A stretch of 64,000 nt of DNA from positions 4,712,001-4,776,000 of the forward strand of contig NZ_CP138332.1 of the NCBI RefSeq assembly GCF_033955345.1. Direction: 5' to 3'. Position 1 is the first letter of the stretch. Every line of letters starts with the position of its first letter. Positions 35,859 through 45,821 of the stretch are shown piece after piece. The notes beneath the pieces are model-generated. The model worked only from the letters and a program-made list of their open reading frames with translations, had not been told where the DNA came from and did no database searches. The DNA is from Sphingobacterium bambusae (GTDB lineage Bacteria; Bacteroidota; Bacteroidia; Sphingobacteriales; Sphingobacteriaceae). The position numbers and the translations under genes are program-made.

Positions 35859-36884
35859 ATGCATACACTGAAGATAGAAAAAAATAGACTTGGCGACGCG
35901 CGGACGAAGCGGCGTGGTCTGTTTGGTAGATGCGCCACCTATACCTGTCTGTTGTTGCTGTTGATGGGTTGCTCGAAGGATCGTGCTCCGGGAGATGATA
36001 TGCCGGATGCTTACCCTCGGGAATTGTCAGGTACGATATACTACGATTGGGCAACAGAGGGAATCTTACAGATGAGCTTGCCTGATGGCGTGGGCGGTGC
36101 GTTTATACCCGACAACAGCAAACTTAATAATTTCGATATCTCCCGCGATGGTAAACTGAAACTGACGGTGGTGAATGCCAGCACCTTGGGGCAGTATGAT
36201 GTGCGTTTCACCACGAGCAACATGTCTGACGGGAGCATTGTGGATGAATTTATCTATAATAGTCCGGCGGGGAATAGCTATTGTAAAGGCTATTTATCGC
36301 CGGATAATAGCCTCATTGTGGTTACCTCCAACGATGAAGAGGATGGCATAACGATCTTAAAGCGCAATGGTGAATTTGTTGGCCGCCTACACGATATCAA
36401 TGGCGAGTCTTTTGATTTTAATCAAACGGTGCTATGGCTACCTAACAACGGCTTGCTGCTTACCCACGGCAACTATATTCTCCGACTGGATCCGCCATAC
36501 AATTCGGGGAGCGTTGTTAAACAGATGGATTACGAAGACTGGGGCGATTTGCAGGTGAACCTGCAAGGAACACAACTGGTGGTCCGGATCGGGAACCATT
36601 TGCACAGCATGAAAAGCGACGGAACAGATCTCAGACAACTTACAAATAGTAATTTTAAAGAGGCGGAACCTGTTTTCTCGCCCGATGGAAAGTTTCTACT
36701 GATTGGTACGGAATACCGACAGACAGGTCCGTTCGGTTATATGTGGTCTTTAAAGATTATTCCGAGCAGCGGAGGCCCTTATCAAGTTGATCCGGTAGCC
36801 GCCAATTCTCCGGAGGTGATACCGGTCATATGGAAAGGAAAGGATAGAATCGAATCGGCTGGTGGACAGATGCTTTGGCGATAA
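35859..36884 (+). CDS. Lipoprotein with TolB/WD40-like propeller
   Basis: 341 residues from the ATG at 35859; the frame extends upstream to a TTG. An unusually long basic front (residues 1-24) precedes the lipobox LLLLLMGC. The mature part has propeller-like blades (FDISRDGKLKLTV, GYLSPDNSLIVVTSNDEEDG, FSPDGKFLLIGTEY). Probably anchored facing the periplasm. It is followed at once by another lipoprotein gene and 0.7 kb later by a sensor kinase, so it might take part in sensing. Confidence 0.65.
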   Translation: MHTLKIEKNRLGDARTKRRGLFGRCATYTCLLLLLMGCSKDRAPGDDMPDAYPRELSGTIYYDWATEGILQMSLPDGVGGAFIPDNSKLNNFDISRDGKLKLTVVNASTLGQYDVRFTTSNMSDGSIVDEFIYNSPAGNSYCKGYLSPDNSLIVVTSNDEEDGITILKRNGEFVGRLHDINGESFDFNQTVLWLPNNGLLLTHGNYILRLDPPYNSGSVVKQMDYEDWGDLQVNLQGTQLVVRIGNHLHSMKSDGTDLRQLTNSNFKEAEPVFSPDGKFLLIGTEYRQTGPFGYMWSLKIIPSSGGPYQVDPVAANSPEVIPVIWKGKDRIESAGGQMLWR

Positions 36885-36895
36885 AAAAGAAAGAC

Positions 36896-37513
36896 ATGAT
36901 GAAAATTAAAACTTTAAGCTGTGTTTTTGCAGTTCTCGTTCTTCTCGCGTTGGGCTGCACGAAAGATGATAGTGCTGACGATCAGTCAGACAATTTTGTG
37001 GAACGTTACGGTGGAACCCCGTTCAACGGCAATGCCAAGGGGATACGCTTGGTGAACGGACAGAGTAACTATGAATGGACAGGAGATGGACGTATCGTGC
37101 TGATGGAGTCGACGGTAGATTCGGTATCCATGCTGTTCATGGCCGATTTCGGCGATGAAGGTGAAATCAATTTTAAAGTACGTGGCGCTTATCAAGATCT
37201 TAATTTTCGAGCTGGTGCTGATGATCCTACGCAAGTATTTGCAGTGGACGATGGACGAGTGAGCGGGAAGATCGTAAACCAGGAGCAAGCAATCGATTTT
37301 AGTGGTGATCTGCAACGGGAAAGAGCGAGTGTACACATGCGTGTGGAATTTCTGGAAGCAACACCTGTTTTTCCTGCAAACTCGGTGCTCGATCTCCATT
37401 TCGATACACAGCGGAAAGTTGCTGATGGAGGAGATACTGACGGATGTCAAATGCGTTTGGTGCCGATTTGGAGTCCATCAGGTGTAACGATGGGCATGGT
37501 GCCTGATTGTTAG
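36896..37513 (+). CDS. Hypothetical lipoprotein
   Basis: 205 residues from the ATG at 36896 (the next codon is also ATG, and an upstream TTG overlaps the previous gene). Signal ends in FAVLVLLALGC. The mature part is beta-rich (GKGIRLVNGQSNYEWTGDGR, SVSMLFMADFGDEGEINFKV). Starts 11 bases after the propeller lipoprotein, so one operon. Not recognised. Confidence 0.6.
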   Translation: MMKIKTLSCVFAVLVLLALGCTKDDSADDQSDNFVERYGGTPFNGNAKGIRLVNGQSNYEWTGDGRIVLMESTVDSVSMLFMADFGDEGEINFKVRGAYQDLNFRAGADDPTQVFAVDDGRVSGKIVNQEQAIDFSGDLQRERASVHMRVEFLEATPVFPANSVLDLHFDTQRKVADGGDTDGCQMRLVPIWSPSGVTMGMVPDC

Positions 37514-37565
37514 TTTAAAATAAAATACCTATTTTCAAGAGCTACCGCTAATGGAATAATTTGCT

Positions 37566-39587
37566 ATGTGTCGAAAATTTTATGTGCTTTTCCTATTTAT
37601 CTTGTGGTTCAACAGCCTTTCTTTTGCGCAGCCCGCTGAACATGTTCGACAGTATGGAGATAGCCTTTATCGAGAGGCTAACTCGCTCAAAGACGACGAA
37701 AAGAAAGCGGAAGCGCTATTGGAATTAAGCTTCTTCTGGGGAGATTATGACACCGTAACCGCACTAAAGTATATCACGGAGGCGAATGAGGTACTGGGTA
37801 AGCGAGCCGAGCAGGAATATTACAAAGGATTTTCGGCGTTCTACCGTGCTGCGGCGCATTTTGAGTTGAATCCAGAGCTGGCCAAGAAGCTGTACATGCA
37901 GGCTGAAGATCACTTGTCTAGATCAAAGGGGCATCCAAAGGCTACTCGCTTCCGTGTTCGCCTATGGGGAAGTTACGGCGCGCTATTGCAACGGGAAGGG
38001 AAGGCCGAAGAGTATGTCGATGTATTGTTGAACAAGGCTATACCTATGGCCAAATCTATTCGTGACTCGGTACTATGGGGCAACAACCTGCAGAACGTAG
38101 CGATGACCATGATGAACTTGCAGCAATACGAAAAAGCGAACCGCTACTACCGGGAAGCCCTTGGACTATTGGATGGCAAACCGCAAAGTGACGAGCAACG
38201 CTTGATCTTGTGCGTGAATGCAGCGCGGAACAGCGTATTTCAGCGCGATATGCAGGCGGCTAGGCAATTCTTGGATCGTGCAGCAGAAATTTGTGCGCGA
38301 ACGCCTTGGTCTAGTGCGGTGCCGCTCTACTATACCGCGGAGGCCAACTATTGGGAGCGAAATGGGCAGGTACAAAAAGCGCTTGACTATCTTGAACGTG
38401 GATTAAAGTTGGCGAAGGATTTGCAAAGCGAAGATTTGGTGCCCAACATACTTTATGGGCAATATGAAACGTATAAGCGCGCGAACAGATTGGAAGAAGC
38501 CAAAAAAGCATTGCTGCAGGTGCTGCCCTATGTGGAGGGGAAAACCCTGCTGCGAAATAAGCAGACCATCTACTACAATATTGCCCACCTACATAGGCTG
38601 ATGGGCGACTTCAAGCTGGCGACAGACTGGTATGAGAAGTTTAAAGTGATTTCCGACACGGTATTTGCACATGCCGGCGAACAGAAGATACTGGATCTTG
38701 AACATAAGTACAATACGGCCGAACGCGAAAATGAGCTCCTATCGGCCAAGGCCAAGAACCAAGCGCAGGAGCTGTCGCTAAGGCGTGCCCAAAGCTGGCT
38801 TTTTTTCGTAGGCTTGGCCTGCATCCTGTTGCTGATGCTTCTTTTATTGTGGTTTATCTCGGTGAGGAATAGACGCCGTCTAGGCGTGCAAAAGGAGCTT
38901 TTGCTGCAGCAGGAGCTTAAGAACCTGAAACAACGGGAACAGATTAGCGTTTTCAATGCGATGGTGCAAGGACAGGAAAAAGAACGCAGCCGCATAGCCC
39001 GTGATTTGCACGATGGACTGGGCGGTATGTTGGCCAGCGTAAAACTTAAGCTTTCTGCTGTTGCCGATGAGCAACGTAAATTAACAGTAAACGATACCGA
39101 TATGGAATTGTACACGATAATAAACCAATTGGATCAATCGGTCAATGAGCTGCGTCGCGTGGCACGTAACATGATGCCCGAGTCATTGCTTTACATGGGG
39201 CTTGAAGCCGCCCTGCGTGATCTATGCAAAGCCATGGAGCATGGTGCGGTATCGATCGAGTTTCAGGCCAGCGGATTGCGCGCCAACTACGAACAGCCTT
39301 TTCTCATTTCGGTATACCGCATTGTGCAGGAGCTCTTGACCAATGCGGTGAAACATAGCGCGGCGGAGAAAGTGTGGGTGCAGTGCGGCGAACACGATGG
39401 ACATGTCTACCTGTCGGTAGAAGATAATGGTAAGGGATTTCTTTTTGAGGAGGCGGTACAAGCTGCCCGCGGAATAGGTCTTGCTAATATCAAGAATAGG
39501 GTAGAGCTGCTCAATGGGCAGTTGGAGGTTGATGCGGCGCCAGGTAAAGGAGCATCTTTTCATATAGACTTTGATTTAAATGGCTAA
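37566..39587 (+). CDS. TPR-containing sensor histidine kinase (HisKA_3)
   Basis: 673 residues. Signal peptide, periplasmic tetratricopeptide region (about 60-380), one transmembrane helix (SWLFFVGLACILLLMLLLLW, near 420) and a NarL-type kinase: phospho-acceptor His in RIARDLHDGLGG, N-box VQELLTNAVKHS and G-box VEDNGKGF. It phosphorylates the response regulator whose gene overlaps its end by 8 bases. Bacteroidota kinases of this layout sense unknown periplasmic or metabolic cues. Confidence 0.92.
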   Translation: MCRKFYVLFLFILWFNSLSFAQPAEHVRQYGDSLYREANSLKDDEKKAEALLELSFFWGDYDTVTALKYITEANEVLGKRAEQEYYKGFSAFYRAAAHFELNPELAKKLYMQAEDHLSRSKGHPKATRFRVRLWGSYGALLQREGKAEEYVDVLLNKAIPMAKSIRDSVLWGNNLQNVAMTMMNLQQYEKANRYYREALGLLDGKPQSDEQRLILCVNAARNSVFQRDMQAARQFLDRAAEICARTPWSSAVPLYYTAEANYWERNGQVQKALDYLERGLKLAKDLQSEDLVPNILYGQYETYKRANRLEEAKKALLQVLPYVEGKTLLRNKQTIYYNIAHLHRLMGDFKLATDWYEKFKVISDTVFAHAGEQKILDLEHKYNTAERENELLSAKAKNQAQELSLRRAQSWLFFVGLACILLLMLLLLWFISVRNRRRLGVQKELLLQQELKNLKQREQISVFNAMVQGQEKERSRIARDLHDGLGGMLASVKLKLSAVADEQRKLTVNDTDMELYTIINQLDQSVNELRRVARNMMPESLLYMGLEAALRDLCKAMEHGAVSIEFQASGLRANYEQPFLISVYRIVQELLTNAVKHSAAEKVWVQCGEHDGHVYLSVEDNGKGFLFEEAVQAARGIGLANIKNRVELLNGQLEVDAAPGKGASFHIDFDLNG

Positions 39588-40200
39588 CAATATTTCGGTG
39601 ATTATAGTGGATGACCACCCTTTGGTTCTCCGTGGATTTGAGTTTATTTTACGAAACTGTGCCGATATCCGGCTAGAGGGATCTTTTGCCACAGCGACGG
39701 AAGCTCTTGCCTTTTTGGGGAGTAGTTCCGTGGATGTGGTGCTTATGGACATCAACCTGCCCGATATGAATGGCATTGACGCTACAGAGCAGCTAAAGAA
39801 GAAGTGGCCCGCTATTCATGTAGTTGCCATCAGCAACCTCAATGAAGCTAGTGTCGCAAGACGTATGTTGCAGAGCGGTGCCTCCGGATACCTGTTGAAA
39901 AATGTGTCGTCGGCAGAGTTGATACAGGCCATCGTAGATGTACAGGCCGGCAAAGAGGTTGTCAGCAAAGAAATGCAGCATGCCTTGGCGGAGACAAAGG
40001 AGGAGATACCTTTTGTGACGGCACGTGAAAGAGAAGTGTTGGGACTTTTGGCCGAAGGGAAAACTACGCCGGAAATTGCCAATCAGTTATTTATCAGCAA
40101 GCTCACCGTAGAAACGCACCGCAGAAATCTCTTACAAAAATTCAAGGTGGCAAATTCAGCCTCGCTGATACACCGCGCTTCCGAGCTTAAATTTATCTAG
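39580..40200 (+). CDS. NarL/LuxR-type response regulator
   Basis: 206 residues. Receiver domain with the acidic pair in VIIVDDHP, phospho-acceptor Asp in VLMDINLPDMNG and Lys in YLLKN; then a LuxR helix-turn-helix (TAREREVLGLLAEGKTTPEI and KLTVETHRRNLLQKF). Partner of the upstream kinase, translationally coupled by an 8-base overlap. DNA targets unknown. Confidence 0.93.
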   Translation: MANNISVIIVDDHPLVLRGFEFILRNCADIRLEGSFATATEALAFLGSSSVDVVLMDINLPDMNGIDATEQLKKKWPAIHVVAISNLNEASVARRMLQSGASGYLLKNVSSAELIQAIVDVQAGKEVVSKEMQHALAETKEEIPFVTAREREVLGLLAEGKTTPEIANQLFISKLTVETHRRNLLQKFKVANSASLIHRASELKFI

Positions 40201-40223
40201 CTTCCTCGCTGTTTGTTATCGCA

Positions 40224-41558
40224 TTAAGACATGGCGTTTGCTACCGTTTGTCGTGCCTCGGCGATTTTGCCTAAGGGAAACAACAACTGCACGGTGGTGC
40301 CTACATTTTCTCGACTCAACACCTTGATCGTTCCTTGATTAATTTGTACCAAATTATTCACCAAAACCAAGCCTAAGCCCGTGCCGCGTTCGCCAGAGGT
40401 GCCATAGCTGGGGTGCTGCGGGTGGCTGAACAATTCTTTCACCTTTTTGCTAGACATCCCGACGCCCGAATCTTTGACCGAAATTTGAACCTGCGCGTCG
40501 CTTTGCTCCACCGTAATTTCGATCAATCCATTTTCGTAGCTGAATTTGATGGCATTGTTTAAGATGTTCCGCAGGATGATGCGTATCTGCTCTAAGTCGG
40601 CAAACATTGCAAGGGCTTGGGGATTGTGTGTCTCAAATGTCACGTTCTTTTCCGAGGTCTGCGTTTTCATGCCCTGCAAAACCTGCGATAGCAATTGCTC
40701 TACGGGAAAATGAAGCGGCCTGCTAACTAAACCTTTGAGATTTTGGGAGCTCCAGTGCAGGAGGTTGTCCACGTTTTCTGTCATGGCTTGCAGCTGGGCA
40801 TTGATCTGCTGGATCGCTCTTTTCTTTAGTAGTTCATCCGTTTCTTCCTGACACAGCATTTGTAAAATTTGAGATGTGGCAACCAGCGGAGAACGGATGT
40901 CGTGCGCCACGATAGCAAAAAGCTGCTCTTTATCACGGTTGAGCTCTTCCAAATGAATTTGCTGTTTTTCGATTTCCTCCTGATAGCTCTGCTGAATCGA
41001 TTTAAAGTGTCGAACCAAAATAAAGATAAAGAGGATGGCTATAGGTACATTCACCAAAAGTCGGTCTTCGCCCACGGCAAAGGAATAGGGGAGGTCGTCC
41101 GCGAAGAACTTGGGCACGAGGATGGCAATAACTAAGCTACCACAAATAACGGCCTGCACCCAGATCCGATGGAAAACGAGGATGCTAACAATCAGCACGC
41201 AAAGCAGGTAATATTCAGCAATATTATAGGAAAGGAAATTGATGGTGATCAGGAACAATGAGCTGATGATCAATAGGTAAACTTTAGCTTCGGCATAAAG
41301 GTACTCTCGATGCAATTTGAAGACGAATAAGGTCCCCAGGGCGTAAAATATGTCCACAATTGAGAGTATGGGGTGCTGTCCACCAAGGATATTGCCTACA
41401 CCATAGCAAAGTGATCCCACAAAAGCCGATACCGCAATCAGGTTGACCATCTTCAGTCGCCGGTTTTGCAGATAAGACATTTCTGGGGTAACCCCCACAG
41501 ATTCGATGCGCTGCCATAACCTTGCCATAGGTGCCCACCATCCTTGCGATCTACTCAT
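40224..41558 (-). CDS. Membrane sensor histidine kinase
   Basis: 444 residues from the ATG at 41558 (MSRSQGWW); the longer TTG-started frame adds 35 residues with no support. About six hydrophobic helices fill residues 45-195, then a coiled linker, HisKA (LFAIVAHDIRSPLVATSQIL), and HATPase boxes NILNNAIKFS, VKDSGVGM and GERGTGLGL. No response regulator gene adjoins, so it is an orphan; it may feed a distant or shared regulator. Confidence 0.88.
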   Translation of the reverse strand: MSRSQGWWAPMARLWQRIESVGVTPEMSYLQNRRLKMVNLIAVSAFVGSLCYGVGNILGGQHPILSIVDIFYALGTLFVFKLHREYLYAEAKVYLLIISSLFLITINFLSYNIAEYYLLCVLIVSILVFHRIWVQAVICGSLVIAILVPKFFADDLPYSFAVGEDRLLVNVPIAILFIFILVRHFKSIQQSYQEEIEKQQIHLEELNRDKEQLFAIVAHDIRSPLVATSQILQMLCQEETDELLKKRAIQQINAQLQAMTENVDNLLHWSSQNLKGLVSRPLHFPVEQLLSQVLQGMKTQTSEKNVTFETHNPQALAMFADLEQIRIILRNILNNAIKFSYENGLIEITVEQSDAQVQISVKDSGVGMSSKKVKELFSHPQHPSYGTSGERGTGLGLVLVNNLVQINQGTIKVLSRENVGTTVQLLFPLGKIAEARQTVANAMS

Positions 41559-41941
41559 ATATAATTCTATCTTGATTGTATAGTTATAATTACAGCTTTT
41601 ACAACACTCTGCTCCTGTCTTTTTGTAGGCGTTTTGATGAAACGAGCAAGAATCTCTAAGCAAAGGTACTATTTTTTCAGGAAAGAATAGATGACCTTAA
41701 TGGATCATCTGAAATTTAAGTAGTTGATAATGAGATTTTGCATGTGTTTCGGTAGGAAAGAAGAGGAAAAGCATCGGGCATTGCCGATGGGCAAGAAGAA
41801 AAGTAACCTCGCTCAGCATGTTGCAGCTAAACGAAGGACATATCTGCGCAGTGAGTTGCATAAATAACTAGGTCCTCTTGATTTATCTTGCGGTTATTAC
41901 GTTTATATTTACATAATTATCAGCGCTGGATGAAACGGCAC
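41559..41941. other. Intergenic interval between two minus-strand regulators
   Basis: 383 bases with no supportable gene. A short hairpin CATCGG/CCGATG at 41772-41789 has no T-run. Presumably holds the promoter of the kinase at 40224. Confidence 0.4.
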
Positions 41942-43369
41942 TTAGTCGCGCAGCGTCTGTACTTGGTTCCGGTTCTTCACGTCGAGCTTCACATACAGAT
42001 TCCCAATATGATATTTCGTTGTACTCACGGTGATGAAGAGCTTGTCGGCAATTTCCTTGTTTGTTAATCCATCCCAAATGCATAGCAATACCTCCAATTC
42101 GCGCTCTGTAAGGTCATATTGTTCTTTCAGTCTGTCGCCGACAGAAATACGCTGTTCTAAATTTGTTTCCCGCAGCGGGTCTGCCGCAGCGCTTAAGGTG
42201 TTTAGCGGATCGTCCAATGTTCCTACCTGTTCGATGGAGCGCAAGTACTTGTCCAGTTCTTGCCTGTTTTTTTCGTTTTCATCCTGCAAGGCTCTTACTT
42301 TATAGATGATCGCAAAGCTGACACTGATGATCTCTAAGGCGCTGACCAGCCGGAAAGTACCTAAGTCAAACAGGTGGTAGGTCTCGGAATCTATATGGGT
42401 GTAGAGCACATACAGGATCGCCGTAACAATAACAAGGCCGAAAGCTAGTACCAAAAAGCGTGCATAAACATCTTGCTTAAATTGTTTTACCGCCAGTACG
42501 ATACAGGATCCGGCAAGTAAAAAGCACAGTATATAAACCGTTGCGTAAAAGATAATGTGGTCAGTGAAGGTGAACAGCAGTGCTGCCAAAAGTAAAGAGA
42601 TAGATCCGTACAGATACCAGGCGCGGTACTTGCGAAAGAAAGTATGCAGATCCAAAAAGTATTTTGTAAACGGAATGGCAATGAGTGCGGTCACAGAATT
42701 GTTCCATACCATTAAATAGTCTAGTGTCCAGCGCCCATTGGAGAAGAAGTAGAACATCCCATCCTCATAGAAAAAGGAAATAAATGTGGTCAAGAGCAGC
42801 AGACAGTAGGTGATGAACCTTCGGTCCTTAAAAATGAGGTAGAAAACAAAATTAAAGACCACCGACATAATGGCTAAACCATAGTAGAGCCCTATGCGGA
42901 ATAGACGCATGGATTCCAAACTGGTGAACTGTAGCTGATCTTCGAGTTGCACCTGCGGAATTTTTAAGGTATGGTCTTTAAATCTTAAGTAATAGATGGA
43001 GTCGTTTGTTTCAATTGCGAAACGGGGAAACCGACTCGGGAAATGGCTGGTTTCGTTATCGTTGGCAAGTGTTTGTTTTGTCCATATACCATCTTCCTTC
43101 AAAAAAACATCATAGTGGTGCAATCGTGCGGAAGGTATCTGTAAGATGAGCGGGCGCCCGCGGAGGGCAGCAGGTATCAGTCCTTTAATGCCGCTGGCTT
43201 CTATCTGCGCTTGTGTTACTGTGGCATCCTCTCTCGGTGTCGCAGCAGCGACGTCTATAGCCGGCAAGTCTTTATCCGTCGTTTCGGCCTTAAACGCGAA
43301 GGCAGCTGTCTTAAGAAAACTTAATGTAATAAGTAGGCAAGCACAAAGAACAAAATATAAAGGTCGCAT
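41942..43369 (-). CDS. 7TM receptor-LuxR fusion regulator (7TMR-DISM type)
   Basis: 475 residues from the ATG at 43369, which opens the signal peptide MRPLYFVLCACLLITLSF. A DISMED-like beta-domain (about 50-180) is followed by seven hydrophobic helices (180-385), a coiled linker and a LuxR helix-turn-helix (LTERELEVLLCIWDGLTNKE, STTKYHIGNLYVKLDVKNRN). An external ligand would be coupled directly to DNA binding without phosphotransfer. Bacteroidota have many such one-component fusions. Ligand unknown. Confidence 0.85.
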   Translation of the reverse strand: MRPLYFVLCACLLITLSFLKTAAFAFKAETTDKDLPAIDVAAATPREDATVTQAQIEASGIKGLIPAALRGRPLILQIPSARLHHYDVFLKEDGIWTKQTLANDNETSHFPSRFPRFAIETNDSIYYLRFKDHTLKIPQVQLEDQLQFTSLESMRLFRIGLYYGLAIMSVVFNFVFYLIFKDRRFITYCLLLLTTFISFFYEDGMFYFFSNGRWTLDYLMVWNNSVTALIAIPFTKYFLDLHTFFRKYRAWYLYGSISLLLAALLFTFTDHIIFYATVYILCFLLAGSCIVLAVKQFKQDVYARFLVLAFGLVIVTAILYVLYTHIDSETYHLFDLGTFRLVSALEIISVSFAIIYKVRALQDENEKNRQELDKYLRSIEQVGTLDDPLNTLSAAADPLRETNLEQRISVGDRLKEQYDLTERELEVLLCIWDGLTNKEIADKLFITVSTTKYHIGNLYVKLDVKNRNQVQTLRD

Positions 43370-43787
43370 CGTTATTCTAAATAAAAAATCTATAGTTAGG
43401 TCTTTGAAGACCGCCAAAAATAGTAATATTTTACAAGAACTGTTGGCGCTATAGCTGTTTGAGGCCTGTTTTTTCACTTTTATGAGAATACTTAGGGAAA
43501 TGGCTGTTTTTGAGAATTATACCCCCGGCTAGTAAATACTATACTTTGGTATAGGTTTGTTTTTGAGGCTGTCCTGTACATTTGAGGCAGTTAGTAAGGG
43601 TTTTGCCAAACCAAAAATAGGAGAAAATACACGTAACCTTCCTTTCACTGAAAAACCATTTAACAGGTCCTATGAAAATCATTTTAGGTTCGCTGCTGCC
43701 GCTCGGCGGCAGCGTCTAAAACGTCCTTGCCCAGATCCGTTCTGCCGAACGGAATCATGTTCATACCCCTTAAAGAAAATATGATGC
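43370..43787. other. Intergenic interval with two short palindromes
   Basis: 418 bases. A 75-codon open frame at 43557-43784 has no start context and unlikely composition, so it is not called. Palindromes CCGTTCTGCCGAACGG and GCTGCCGC/GCGGCAGC lie within 60 bases after the LpxR stop on the minus strand and may mark mRNA 3' ends. The promoter of the 7TM-LuxR gene should also lie here. Confidence 0.4.
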
Positions 43788-44750
43788 TTAAAATCTATAG
43801 CTGCTGCTGATGGTGCCGAACTGGTGTTGCCTGGCGGGGCTCTGCAACTCTTTGGAGCGGAAGGTAAGGGAATAGTCCAGGCTAAACCGTCTACTGCTAT
43901 AGTTTACTCCGATTTTTTGTTCGAACACCAAGGGACGGACGGCAAAAGTGACCGGACTATTGTCGACAAAAAAACTGCCCTGTATGGTGGCATCGTAGGC
44001 TACATAATGGAGCTGCGGCTTGGCATAGAAGTAAAACTCTCGCTCGGTGGCCGCTTTAATGTTGCCGTTGTGTCCCACTCTGGCCTGATGGTAAGCGCTG
44101 TGAAAAAATTGGTTGATGTCGCCGATTCGAAAAAGTAGACCGGCGCCCATGCCGGTAAAGGTGGTGCCGAGGTCGAGATGGCTCTCCAAAGAAAGGTCGA
44201 AAGAGTCGTTACTTCGTCGGTAGATCAGAGCGGCATACGCACTATGCAGGTTGAAGGCGGGGCTGTTTCCGATTTGGTCGTCCCAACCACTCGTGCTATA
44301 TAGACCAATAGTATTGTGGAGCAGATTTTGGGCTTCGCGGGCGAACGAATTTGGCCCCACGGTACCTAGTGATAAGCCAACCTTTAGCACCTGTTCGTTC
44401 TTATACAGAAAGTTGACCTGCCCACGGCCAAACAGATAACCTGCAAAAGGCCGATCTTGAAGCTCGCGCTCGGGCACAAAGCCAGAGAAGGGCGTGTACA
44501 TTTGCTGCCCAATGCTGAAGCTATAGACTACCTTCTCCAGCTTGCGGGTTCTAAATTTGCTTTGATCAGGAGCATGCCTATAGGAAATGAAGAATCCGTT
44601 GGTGTAATAGCGATCCTGCCCATACCAAAGGTAGGCATCGTTGTCACTTTGGATACCAAATTCGTTTTTATATTCTTGTGCTTGAAGAACCCAAATGGAA
44701 CAGGCGTGCAACAGTACAAACAGCAGAAACTTTCTAAGGCTCTCTCTCAC
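43788..44750 (-). CDS. Lipid A deacylase LpxR-family outer-membrane protein
   Basis: 320 residues, GTG start at 44750 (the only in-frame start before a stop). Signal peptide ends near VLQA. Family motifs: NDAYLWYGQDRYYTNGFFIS near residue 36, SIGQQMYTP, DRPFAGYLFG and SLGTVGPNSFAREAQNLLHN. LpxR removes the 3' acyl chain of lipid A in a calcium-dependent way in the outer membrane. Single gene. Confidence 0.88.
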   Translation of the reverse strand: MRESLRKFLLFVLLHACSIWVLQAQEYKNEFGIQSDNDAYLWYGQDRYYTNGFFISYRHAPDQSKFRTRKLEKVVYSFSIGQQMYTPFSGFVPERELQDRPFAGYLFGRGQVNFLYKNEQVLKVGLSLGTVGPNSFAREAQNLLHNTIGLYSTSGWDDQIGNSPAFNLHSAYAALIYRRSNDSFDLSLESHLDLGTTFTGMGAGLLFRIGDINQFFHSAYHQARVGHNGNIKAATEREFYFYAKPQLHYVAYDATIQGSFFVDNSPVTFAVRPLVFEQKIGVNYSSRRFSLDYSLTFRSKELQSPARQHQFGTISSSYRF

Positions 44751-45080
44751 GCAGCACTTTTAAGATAAAACGAAAATAAACGTATGATGCATATACATAT
44801 GTTTCAACTTGGTTCTGTTGTTTAAAACGCCGTAATGTACGTATTATTACGGTTTGTTTTAGGACATGCCACCATTTTTTTGTTGTAAAACATGGAAATG
44901 CACAACCGGGATAGAAAGTAAAAACAGCAAGCGAGGGTAGCATGAACCTTTCTGGGCAGATACTGCTTAAATCACTGGTTTCGGTGATAGGAGTTCCTAT
45001 TGGCACTGCGTATTTTTGTGTTGTTCGATTGGCTAGGAGCTGTTTCGATAACAAAAAAAGTAAATTAAATAACAATACAT
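44751..45080. other. Intergenic interval, promoter region of the following lipoprotein
   Basis: 330 bases with no supportable gene; an open minus-strand frame here has no start context. TATTTTTG at 45011-45018 matches TAnnTTTG and could be the -7 box of the lipoprotein gene, but no good -33 element precedes it. Confidence 0.35.
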
Positions 45081-45554
45081 ATGATCAGAAATTTCATTTC
45101 AACAGCAATTTGTTCCGCCGTTTTGTTTTTAGCGAGCTGCGGTGGTAGTAAAGATCCGGTAGCTTACAACAATGCCATTATCTCGGTAATCAACGACAGT
45201 GAACGGCAGGTAACACTGATGAACGAAGCTATGAATGCGGCCGACTATGCAAAAGCGGAGGAGGTGCGCCTAGGCTGGGAGAAGTCCGTGAACGAGGACA
45301 TCAAAAAGGTGGAAGATCTAGGCGATTTCAATGGTGACGCTGCTTTCCAGCAGGCCGTGCTAAATGGCTTGAAGGGTTACCAAAAAATTGTGACCGAGGA
45401 CTACCCGAAATTGATCGATATCCGAAAAACAGGTACTGCTGCAGATGCCGACAAAGAAGCGCAGCTGTTGGGTAATATTAATGCTGCTTTCGAAGATATG
45501 GCCAAAGGCGTCAATGAAGCATCCGATAAATTTGAGCAATCCTATAAAAAGTAG
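45081..45554 (+). CDS. Small lipoprotein (LIC11966-like)
   Basis: 157 residues with signal MIRNFISTAICSAVLFLASC (Cys20). The mature part is all-helical (NNAIISVINDSERQVTLMNE, AAFEDMAKGVNEASDKFEQS), like the LIC11966 surface-protein family as I remember it. Single gene ending in a terminator. Function unknown. Confidence 0.65.
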   Translation: MIRNFISTAICSAVLFLASCGGSKDPVAYNNAIISVINDSERQVTLMNEAMNAADYAKAEEVRLGWEKSVNEDIKKVEDLGDFNGDAAFQQAVLNGLKGYQKIVTEDYPKLIDIRKTGTAADADKEAQLLGNINAAFEDMAKGVNEASDKFEQSYKK

Positions 45555-45606
45555 ACGCCCAACGGGATACCGCACGCGCAGCGGATTGCTTTTTAGACGC
45601 TGAGCC

Positions 45607-45645
45607 GTCCCTCGCCACAGAACTTGGCGGGGGACGCTTGTTTTT
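45607..45645 (+). terminator. Terminator downstream of the small lipoprotein gene
   Basis: GTCCCTCGCC and GGCGGGGGAC pair (one mismatch) around a 9-base loop, followed by GCTTGTTTTTG. Confidence 0.65.
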
Positions 45646-45725
45646 GTGCCGTGCACAATGATACCTTAAAGCTCGCAGGTATTGTTTTCTTGATGTAAAT
45701 ATTAGGGTTTTTCCTAGACCTTTGC

Positions 45726-45757
45726 TTGCTTTCCTTCTTTTTCCTCTGCTATATTTG
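45726..45757 (+). promoter_or_regulatory. Promoter of the alcohol dehydrogenase gene
   Basis: TTG at 45726-45728 and TATATTTG at 45750-45757 match the Bacteroidota -33/-7 pattern with 21 bases between, giving a leader of about 60 bases. Confidence 0.5.
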
Positions 45758-45821
45758 TATTGCTGGTCGGCAGCTGCACTTGATTTTTACTGCTGTCCCA
45801 GCATAATATAATTCACACACT

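Noticed and set aside
43557..43784. 75-codon open frame between the LpxR and 7TM-LuxR genes
   Set aside because: Composition is not protein-like, there is no start context, and the frame runs through palindromic intergenic sequence.
44734..45075. 113-codon minus-strand frame in the intergenic region before the small lipoprotein
   Set aside because: It covers the likely promoter of the lipoprotein gene and overlaps the start of the LpxR gene without a plausible start of its own.
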